DNA of 64,000 bases from LZORAL124-50-18 sp051208045 (GTDB lineage Bacteria > Pseudomonadota > Gammaproteobacteria > Pseudomonadales > Oleiphilaceae): contig JBPJFY010000009.1 of NCBI GenBank assembly GCA_051208045.1, forward strand, positions 102,304-166,303, given 5' to 3'. How positions within the stretch are numbered: the stretch's first letter is position 1; each line of letters opens with the position of its first letter. The position numbers were made by a program, and so were the translations under genes. The notes under the pieces were generated by a model, which made no database searches, was not told the DNA's origin, and saw only the letters and a list, made by a program, of their open reading frames with translations. Shown here piece after piece: positions 1-7,900 of this stretch.

Positions 1-688
1 TCTGATCGGCCCCTGCGTTCGCCACGGGGGACTGGTTCGTGCTGCTTCCGCCAAGAGAGCTCAACAGCGTGTTGATATCGATGGTAGCGGGATCATCACT
101 GGTCGAGGTCACGTTGGAGAACAGGAAGTTGCGTGCTGTGGCAATCTGATCGTTACCGTACGCCAGGCCCTCGGCATTGATCGCATCGGTAATCCGTTGG
201 GCCAGTGTGACGCGATTGCTCAGAATCGTGTTGTCATCGCCGCCCTCTGCCGCACCATCGGCAATGGCCGTGGAAATGTCGACGAGTGTTCGTTTTTCAC
301 TTTCCAGCTCGCTGGTCCAAAAATCCAGCCCGCCCGGATCGCCGTCTCGGCCAAACATATTCTGGTACAGGTTATTAATCATGGACCGAAGTTCCTCGGT
401 ACTCAGTTCCGCCACGGAGGTGGCGTCGCCGGGAATAATCAGGGTGCGGAACTCATCGGAATCTGCGAACGCAGCCTGAATAGCGCCCAGCCCCCCCTGA
501 AGCTCCAGTTGATCGGCCCAGTAAACCACGCCGCCGCTGTCGCCTGGTCGCCCATAAAACGCCACATACTGCTCCTGCACAATGCGGATACTTTGCTCGC
601 TCGCGGCTTGAGCGTGGGGAACCACCCACAGGCCGCTGAGCACCAAAACCGACAGTGCGCGCCAAGCCCTTCGACACATCATTGACAT
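1..688 (-). CDS. Secreted DUF4214-domain protein, 5' part only
   Basis: The reading frame starts at an ATG (686-688 read on the minus strand), preceded by a good AGGAGA ribosome binding site, and runs open to the left edge, so the C-terminus is missing. The N-terminus is a signal peptide (basic start, hydrophobic core, ending near HAQAAS). Two DUF4214-like units follow: one with FYGRPGDSGGVVYW and a second with NMFGRDGDPGGLDFW, the typical GRxxDxxGxxYW pattern. The last visible residues (NQSPVANAGADQ) look like the entry to a PKD or Ig-like repeat. DUF4214 domains are common in exported adhesins, S-layer-associated and protease-secreted proteins of marine bacteria. The exact role cannot be read here. 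Confidence 0.8.
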   Translation of the reverse strand, partial: MSMMCRRAWRALSVLVLSGLWVVPHAQAASEQSIRIVQEQYVAFYGRPGDSGGVVYWADQLELQGGLGAIQAAFADSDEFRTLIIPGDATSVAELSTEELRSMINNLYQNMFGRDGDPGGLDFWTSELESEKRTLVDISTAIADGAAEGGDDNTILSNRVTLAQRITDAINAEGLAYGNDQIATARNFLFSNVTSTSDDPATIDINTLLSSLGGSSTNQSPVANAGADQ

Positions 689-881
689 AGCCTTCTCCTG
701 ATTATTGGATTGTCTGTTTAAAGAAGCCTAGTTCCTAATGCGTGAGGATCAACCGAACACCGGGAGTTTTTTAGACCAATTGGGTATGAGCGACCCGAAA
801 AAAAGTGGTATTTCGCAAGGACAAAATGACGTCTGCGGGCTACTATTAAAGTTTGCCCAACCACCCGGAGATGCGACCCTT

Positions 882-1322
882 ATGTCCTCAGGAAAAGTAT
901 TGCTGGTGGAAGACAATCCGGACGAAGAGGAGCTCGCCAGAATTGCCTTCAAGCGCTGCGGCTTGTCTGCAGAGCAGATCATTGTCGCACGTGATGGCAG
1001 GGAAGCCGTCGATTATCTGTTTGGTGAAGGCGCTTATGCTGATCGTGAGCCACAGGAAGCACCCAGTGTCATCTTCCTGGATTTGAAAATGCCGGTGATG
1101 GACGGCATTGAAGTGCTGAAGCGTATTCGCGGGAATGATGAAACCGCGATGATTCCGACCGTGATTCTGACTTCATCGGATGAGCCTTCGGATATTCGTG
1201 AAGGGTACCGGCATGGGGCAAACAGTTACGTAAGGAAAGCCGAAGATTTTGAAGAATTTATTGCCGATATCGCCGCGCTGCGGGCGTATTGGCTGGAGTT
1301 AAATGTTCCCCCGTATGATTGA
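882..1322 (+). CDS. Stand-alone response regulator, Rcp1-like
   Basis: A 146-residue single receiver domain with no output domain. Acidic pocket E10/D11, phospho-acceptor D67 (in FLDLKMP), T97 and K119 are all visible. The insert YLFGEGAYADRE after helix 2 is typical of Rcp1-type regulators, which usually take phosphate from HisKA kinases of the phytochrome type. The frame is open from 738, but the ATG at 882 fits the start of a receiver fold and has GGAG 11 bases upstream, so it was chosen. It overlaps the following diguanylate cyclase/phosphodiesterase gene by 20 bases, suggesting translational coupling. It is a plausible, unproven phosphate acceptor for the nearby giant kinases, none of which carries a receiver. 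Confidence 0.85.
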   Translation: MSSGKVLLVEDNPDEEELARIAFKRCGLSAEQIIVARDGREAVDYLFGEGAYADREPQEAPSVIFLDLKMPVMDGIEVLKRIRGNDETAMIPTVILTSSDEPSDIREGYRHGANSYVRKAEDFEEFIADIAALRAYWLELNVPPYD

Positions 1323-3027
1323 TGCCACTATCCAGACCGTTGATGCGCCCGTGAGACTTCTGATCGTCGATGATTCAGAGGATGACGTGTATCTGCTCAA
1401 CTGGAACCTGAAGAAAAAAGGGCTGACATATGAATATACGCACGTGGAAACGCTCGAAGAAGTGGAAGCCGCATTGGATGCGCACCCTTGGGATGTCGTG
1501 ATCTCCGACCATCATCTGATCGGCTTTACCTCGACGGATGTGATTGCTCTGGTTAAGCGAAAATTTCCGGATTTACCGGTGATCATTGTCTCCGGTGAGA
1601 TTCAGGAAGAGGCGGCAATCATGGCCATGCACTATGGTGCGCAGGACTTTGTCATGAAGGACAACCTGGCCCGGCTGATTCCGGCCATCCTGCGTGAGCA
1701 CAAGCAGCATCAGGCACGAAAGGAGCGGGAACTGCTCGAAGAGGAGTACAAACACCTCCGCTATCACGATAACCTCACCAATCTGGTGAATCGCCGCGAA
1801 TTTGAAACCCGGCTGGCCCATGCGCTGGATGATGCCCGGGACGGTATGGTGACCCACTGGCTTTTGTTCATGGATCTGGATCAGTTCAAGCTGGTGAATG
1901 ATACTTGTGGGCACACCGCCGGCGATGAACTGCTGGTGAAAACCACGCAGATACTGGAGTCCTGTATTCGCGATCAGGACACGCTGGCACGATTGGGCGG
2001 TGATGAGTTTGGCGTGCTGCTGGGAAACTGTTCCGAGGAGGCTGCGTGGCGTGTGGCGCACGCGATTCGTGACAATGTACGCCAGTCCCGGTTTATCTGG
2101 CGGGGGCGTACTTTCGACATTTCCATCAGTATTGGCATGGTCGAAATCAACGCCCGGGTGAAAGATGGCAATGAGCTGCTCAGCTGTGCCGATACCGCCT
2201 GTCATGCGGCCAAAGATCGTGGCTGGGAAGGCATTGTGCGATTCACGCCGGAAGACGAAGAGTACACCAAACGGCGCTCCGAGATGCAATGGGCACCGCG
2301 CATTCGTCAGGCGGCGGAAGAAAATGATTTCGTGCTCTACCATCAACCCATGGCAAACCTGAAACCCGGCGGTGGAACGCATACGGAGTTTTTACTGCGT
2401 CTGCTGGACAACGGCAAACTGGTTGGTCCCGGGGAGTTTATCCCTGCGGCAGAGCGGTACAACCTGATGCCGGTGATTGATCGCTGGGTGATTGAAAATG
2501 TGTTTGCCTATTTGCGGGACAGCGGATTGGGTGAGCGATCTGAAGATCGGTATTTTGTCAACTTGTCCGGCTCAACGCTCAGCGATGCCGGCTTTTTTGA
2601 AGATGTGAAGCGCTTGCAGGCCGAGTACGGGATCAACCCGGAAATGATCTGTTTCGAAATCACAGAAACTGCGGCCATTGATAATCTGGTGGATGCGGTG
2701 GAGTTTATTACCGAAATTCGCCAGCGTGGCTTCAAATTTGCGCTGGACGATTTCGGCGTGGGATTAAGTTCATTTTCCTACCTGAAAACCATTCCGGTAG
2801 ACTACCTGAAAATTGACGGCAGCTTTGTGTTGAACATGCTTGAAAACTCAATTGACTGGGGAATTGTAGAAGCCTGCAATAACATCGCACATGCGGCCGG
2901 CTTGCAGACGGTCGCGGAGTTTGTCGAGAACGATGCGATCAAAGCCGCATTGGTACAGCTGGGGGTCGATTATGCCCAGGGCTATGGCATTGTGAAACCC
3001 GGGCCGCTTCCTCAGACGGAACGGTGA
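1303..3027 (+). CDS. REC-GGDEF-EAL c-di-GMP signalling protein
   Basis: A 574-residue soluble protein. A receiver occupies about residues 15-135 (DD at 23-24, phospho-acceptor D69 in ISDHHL, K in FVMKDN). The GGDEF domain lies at about 165-320, with an intact LGGDEF motif near 232 and an RxxD inhibitory site (RDQD) five residues before it. The EAL domain lies at about 330-570: the EAL signature reads EFL, while NLS, FEITET, LDDFG, LKID, VAEF and AQGYG are kept, so phosphodiesterase activity is plausible. It probably converts phosphorylation into a change in cyclic di-GMP. The start ATG at 1303 has GGAG four bases upstream; the next ATG at 1315 is too far from it. It is followed after 12 bases by the TRAP permease genes. 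Confidence 0.92.
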   Translation: MFPRMIDATIQTVDAPVRLLIVDDSEDDVYLLNWNLKKKGLTYEYTHVETLEEVEAALDAHPWDVVISDHHLIGFTSTDVIALVKRKFPDLPVIIVSGEIQEEAAIMAMHYGAQDFVMKDNLARLIPAILREHKQHQARKERELLEEEYKHLRYHDNLTNLVNRREFETRLAHALDDARDGMVTHWLLFMDLDQFKLVNDTCGHTAGDELLVKTTQILESCIRDQDTLARLGGDEFGVLLGNCSEEAAWRVAHAIRDNVRQSRFIWRGRTFDISISIGMVEINARVKDGNELLSCADTACHAAKDRGWEGIVRFTPEDEEYTKRRSEMQWAPRIRQAAEENDFVLYHQPMANLKPGGGTHTEFLLRLLDNGKLVGPGEFIPAAERYNLMPVIDRWVIENVFAYLRDSGLGERSEDRYFVNLSGSTLSDAGFFEDVKRLQAEYGINPEMICFEITETAAIDNLVDAVEFITEIRQRGFKFALDDFGVGLSSFSYLKTIPVDYLKIDGSFVLNMLENSIDWGIVEACNNIAHAAGLQTVAEFVENDAIKAALVQLGVDYAQGYGIVKPGPLPQTER

Positions 3028-3039
3028 GGCAGTAAGGTC

Positions 3040-3576
3040 ATGCGTGCATCAATGCGAGTGATTCGCTGGAGTCACGTCGGGCTGGGTGCAATCAGCCGGT
3101 GCCTGCACCGCATGACCCTCTGGGGGGTGTTTCCGGCCCTGTTGTGCCTTGTGCTGCTGGATGTATCCCTTCGTGCATCGGGGGCCAGTACGCTGAGTTG
3201 GAGCCATGAGCTGCTCGGGGTATTACTGCTGCTCCTGTTTTGCTGTCAATTGCCGCACTCCGTGGCGGAGCAGGATCTGATTCGAATGGACTTGCTCAGC
3301 CGCGTCAAACTGCCCTGGCTGCAGTCATTCATGCAAGGGCTGTCTTTCCTGCTCACGTTCATTGTTTCGGTGCTGATCGCTTGGCAAGGGGGGATCAGTG
3401 CCGTCGAAATGTTCCACTATGAAGAGCGGGCCTATACCATTGACCTCCCCCTGTGGCCGGTGGCGGCTCTGATTGGTCTCAGTGGTGTGCTTATGGCATT
3501 GAATGTCTGTGTCTCAGCGCTGTTTGCATGCACTCCATCCGGTACCGGAAGGCCGTGCCGTGCAAAAGAGCCTTAA
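3040..3576 (+). CDS. TRAP transporter small permease subunit (DctQ-like)
   Basis: A 178-residue membrane protein with four hydrophobic segments, at about residues 28-47, 58-76, 100-120 and 140-165, as in the DctQ family. The motif around SVAEQDLIRMDLL matches the conserved cytoplasmic loop of the family. Together with DctM it would import an organic anion, probably a carboxylate, using the sodium gradient after delivery by a periplasmic binding protein. It lies 12 bases after the REC-GGDEF-EAL gene and 15 bases before dctM, so it is probably co-transcribed with both. No binding-protein gene is adjacent. The substrate cannot be told from the sequence. Confidence 0.85.
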   Translation: MRASMRVIRWSHVGLGAISRCLHRMTLWGVFPALLCLVLLDVSLRASGASTLSWSHELLGVLLLLLFCCQLPHSVAEQDLIRMDLLSRVKLPWLQSFMQGLSFLLTFIVSVLIAWQGGISAVEMFHYEERAYTIDLPLWPVAALIGLSGVLMALNVCVSALFACTPSGTGRPCRAKEP

Positions 3577-3591
3577 GGGAGGCCCGCGGTC

Positions 3592-4896
3592 TTGATTGCT
3601 CAGGAAGTGCACGGACTGCTGGCGGTGGTGGCCGTATTGACCCTGATCTTTCTGCGGGTGCCCATCGGTATCGCACTGCTGGTGGTCGGATTTGCGGGGA
3701 ATGCCGCTTATCTGGGGCACGCGCCTGCGCTGGCCCAACTGCAACTTACCCTGTGGGAGACGGGCACCAACTTCCTGCTGATTGCGCTTCCGCTCTTTAT
3801 TCTGATGGGACAGCTGGCGGCCGTGTCCAACCTGGGGGCGGATCTGCATCGGGGGTTCCAGTTGTGGCTGGGCAGGACTCGCGGTGGATTAGCCATGACT
3901 TCCGTGATGAGTTCCGCGAGCTTTGGGGCGATCACCGGTTCCAGCGTGGCCGCGTTGATGGGCATGGCCAACATGCTCCTGCCGCAAATGCTGGCGCGCC
4001 GGTATGATGCCTCATTAGCGGCCGGATCGGTGGCGTCAGGCAGCGTGCTGGCCATCCTGATTCCACCCAGCCTCCCGCTGGTGTTTTACAGTGCCTGGAC
4101 CGAAACCTCTCTGGGTGACCTTTTCGTTGCTGCGGTGGTGCCGGGCCTGATATTAACCGGTCTGTATCTGCTGACTATCTTTCTTCGCTGTTTCTTCTCG
4201 CCCGAACTGGCGCCACCGGGTGCGGCGGTGCCCTGGCGTGAAAAACTGCGCGCGGTGCGTTTCCTCGCACCGACCTTTCTTATTCTGGGCGTGGTACTGG
4301 CCAGTATCTATCTCGGTATTGCTACACCAACGGAAGCGGCGGCCATTGGCGTCTCCGGGGTGCTGGTTGCTGGCGTGATCACAAAACGCCTCTCCTGGCG
4401 CTCACTGGAGGCGGCGCTGAGCCAGAGTGCATCACTGAGTGCGAACATTTTTCTGTTGCTCCTGGGGGGGCTTTTTTTCAGCCGATTTCTCGGGCAAACG
4501 GGGTTGACCGCTCAGCTGGTGACAGGCATGACCGGTACCTTCTCCACGCCGGAGATCGTGATCCTGATGCTCGTGCTCATGTACCTGATTCTGGGAGCGG
4601 TGCTGGATACGTTTGGCATGATTATCCTGACGCTGCCGTTTACGTTCCCCGTGGTCACGGCGGTGGGGTATGATCCCGTGTGGTTCGGTGTTTTTCTTGT
4701 GGTGATGTGTGAAGTGGCACTGGTGACTCCCCCGGTGGGTATGCATGCGTTCCTGCTGAATCGCCTGCAGCCGGGTATAGACATTCTCACCATCTATCGT
4801 GGTTGTGTGCCTTTTGTGGGAGCAACGCTCTTGCTGGTGGTTTTGCTGGTGATTTTTCCTGAGCTGGCAGTATGGCTGCCTGAGCAGATGCGGTAG
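3592..4896 (+). CDS. TRAP transporter large permease subunit (DctM-like)
   Basis: A 434-residue, very hydrophobic protein with about 12 membrane segments. Family motifs include FLLIALPLFILMG near residue 60, SSASFGAITGSSVA near 105, and the C-terminal VTPPVGM. The start is a TTG preceded by AAGGGAGG nine bases upstream; no ATG gives a full-length N-terminus. It is the ion-coupled transport subunit of a TRAP system. Its stop is only four bases from the stop of the convergent giant kinase gene, leaving no room for a conventional terminator between them. A DctP-type protein is found at 38.2 kb, but whether it works with this permease is unknown. Confidence 0.92.
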   Translation: MIAQEVHGLLAVVAVLTLIFLRVPIGIALLVVGFAGNAAYLGHAPALAQLQLTLWETGTNFLLIALPLFILMGQLAAVSNLGADLHRGFQLWLGRTRGGLAMTSVMSSASFGAITGSSVAALMGMANMLLPQMLARRYDASLAAGSVASGSVLAILIPPSLPLVFYSAWTETSLGDLFVAAVVPGLILTGLYLLTIFLRCFFSPELAPPGAAVPWREKLRAVRFLAPTFLILGVVLASIYLGIATPTEAAAIGVSGVLVAGVITKRLSWRSLEAALSQSASLSANIFLLLLGGLFFSRFLGQTGLTAQLVTGMTGTFSTPEIVILMLVLMYLILGAVLDTFGMIILTLPFTFPVVTAVGYDPVWFGVFLVVMCEVALVTPPVGMHAFLLNRLQPGIDILTIYRGCVPFVGATLLLVVLLVIFPELAVWLPEQMR

Positions 4897-4900
4897 CGGC

Positions 4901-7900
4901 TCAGGTACCCAGCGTGAAGTAGAACTTCGCCCCTTCATTTTCGACCGCTTTGGCCCAGACCTTCCCGCCATGCCGATTGATAATGCGTTTCACAGTGGCC
5001 AGTCCAATCCCGGTGCCGGGAAACTGTGCGTCGGTGTGCAAGCGTTTAAACGTGCCGAACAGCTGGTCAACCTGCGTCATATCGAACCCCGCCCCATTGT
5101 CCCACACGCAGAACACCGGCTTACCACCCCGACGGTCCGACTCAAACACGATGCGGGCGGCTTTGGTTTTACCGGTATACTTCCAGGCATTATTGATCAG
5201 GTTCTCCATCACCGACATTAACATGCGCTGATCGCCCAGCGCGATAAGGCCGGACTGGATGTTTACCTCGACAGCCCGTTCCGGCTTAGCATCACGCAAC
5301 TGCCCGATGACTTCGTCAGCCATGGCAGAGAGATCCACTTCTTCCAGCGCCATTTCCCGGCTTTGTACACGTGCGAGATCCAGCAAACCGTTGACCAGCT
5401 CGGCCATTTTATCGGCCTGCGCAAGAATGCGACCTAGGAGCACCTGGCCGCTGTCGTCCAGTTGGCGGGCATGCTCCTCCTGCAGAATCGTCGAGAAGCC
5501 TTTGAGTGCGCGAATGGGTGACCGCAGATCATGGGAGACGCTGTAACTGAAGGCGCGCACCTCATCGTTGGCCAGTTCCAGCTCGCGTGTTCGTTCGATC
5601 ACCTTGCGCTCTAATGCCTCATTCAGTTGCGACACTTCCTCGAATAGTCGCGCATTCTCAAAAGAAATGGCTGCCTGGGCAATCAGCGTCTGGATGATGT
5701 CCAGGCGTTCACTGGTGAATGCGCCGGTGGCCAGGTTGTTTTCCAGGTAGAGTATGCCGACGCTTTCCTCCCGATAGATCACCGGCTGGCAGAGGACTGA
5801 TTTGGGGCGTTTACGCTGGATATAGGATTCTTCGGTGTAACTTCCTTCCTCGGCGGCGTTGGCCAGAATTTCACGCTGGGCGGTACGTTGAATGACGCTG
5901 ACCAGGCCCAATGGCAGGTCGGAGGACTCCATCATCGGAATATGTGGCAGCAGCAGCTGCCGATTGCCGGGCTGGTCGATCAGCGCTTCGATCAGTGAAA
6001 TGGTGTGGTTCCCCATTTTCTGGTGTATGACCAGCACGCCGTATTGTGCACCGGCGTTTTCCATAATTGCCTGCATGACGCGCCCCACCAGTTTGGGCAG
6101 CTCCAGCTCCCCGGAGATGGCCTGCGAGGCTTTGATGACGGACGCAATGTCTAATGTCTCGCTGCGTCGCGAAAAGTTACTGGAGTGGCTGTGCTCACTG
6201 GGATGACCTGCGCTCTGTTTTTTTTGCGTTGACGGTGTGCGGGCATCGGGTCGCGAGCCGATGAGAAACGGGTAGCGCTTGGGCAGGTTATCCAGCCTGG
6301 GCTGGCACTCCCAGGCCTGGTAGAGCTGGTAGGCTCGCCGGATGGGATTTTCGGCCAGGTCAGGGCAACCCTGCTCAGTGAGATAATCGCCATACAATTC
6401 ATTGGCCAGGGCTTCGTATTGACGAAAGCCGTGCGTTGCCGCCGCCTGTATGGCCTGCCTGTAGAGCGCGGCAACGGTGGCAAAGGCTTCGCCATCCCGA
6501 CGGCATTGCTCTGCCTCCAGAATCAAGAGCTTGTGCTGGTGATTCCCGGAGTGGCATTCATTGAGTTTGGTCAGGCTGGTATAAAAAATCCGTTGCCAGG
6601 ATCGCCACTGATTAGCTTCAGGCAACTGATCCTCCCGCAGGGCGCGCTCAATAATCAGTAGAGCCGTGAAGTAGAAGTCCGAGGTGATGGCATAGGATTT
6701 CAACGAATGAAACTCACCCAAGGTCTCATTCACCCGGTTAAGCAAGTCGTTATCTGACGCGCCGGCCCAGAAAGCCAGAAAAAGGCGCAAAAACTTCAGA
6801 TAGACCCGAAAGAAACTCTGCCGAATGACGTGCAGCTGTTCCGGAGTAAAGTGGTCGTCAGAAATATGGTCCTGATTCTGTTGCAGTGATAGGGCAAATT
6901 GGCGTGTGATCGGCAGGTGGAACGGAAATACCTGTCGGCTTTTGCAGAACGCCAGACATTGGTCAATATGATCGAGTGTCTCCGATTGGGGGCTGCCATC
7001 AATCAGTTTGTAGAGTGAGATGTTGGCCAGATTGACGGCTGCGCGGGCCAGTTCACCGTTTTTCAGACCAATCCCAAAGCCTGCTTCGTGCATGCGAATG
7101 CCGTCTGCGTACGGCCCCTTCAAGGGGGCAAGCGCTATGGCCATGCCGTTCAACATCAGTGCCTGTTTGCGCCCCTGAGGGTAACGTACTTGCAATGCCA
7201 GTGCGACTTCACCGGCTTCGATGGCCAGCGCCAGGTTTTCTTCCATGACTTTGTGGAAAGCAAAAAAATGCAGAACGATGGGGGTCAAGTCGCTGACGCC
7301 TTCCTGCTCACACAAAGCCAGTGCCTGGGTGGTGCACTCGCCCAGGATGCGATGTTTCTGCAGAATCAGCGCGGAGATGCCGAGGTTCACCAGCAGGTGC
7401 ACGGCCAGGTCAATGGTGGGGTCGGTGAGTTCTGGCAGTGTCAGCAGCCGGCGCAGTGCGGGTGGGTTAACGGCGTCAGGCGCGCGGCTTTGTGGGTGGG
7501 TAGCGATGCGGATGCCCAAGTGAGTGAGCCCCTGCATGCCGAAGTCCATACCTTCGGCATATCTGGCTGCGCCAATGCACTGTTCAATGCGCTGAGCACA
7601 CTGTTCGGCCTTGTCTGTGGCATGCCGGGTGTGTGCAGTGAGCGTGGCATACAGCGCTTCCGACGTTGCCAGCTGACCCATGAGGTAACTGCACTCCGCC
7701 TGGAGCAAATGTAATTGGTAGCAGAGCGGGTAGTTCTCTTGCCAGATGTCCGTATCTGATTGCGCTGCCAAAACCTTCAGCGCATGAATCCCTGCAGCGG
7801 CGAAGCGGTTGGCGGCCTGCCACACGCTCGCGTTTCTGGCTTCTTCCGCCGCGCGGGTATTGAGTTGCATGAGTCTGTTGAGTTCATCGGGCGCACGGAT

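Noticed and set aside
738..881. An earlier ATG for the Rcp1-like regulator
   Set aside because: The extra 48 residues have no similarity to a receiver and no ribosome binding site precedes 738.
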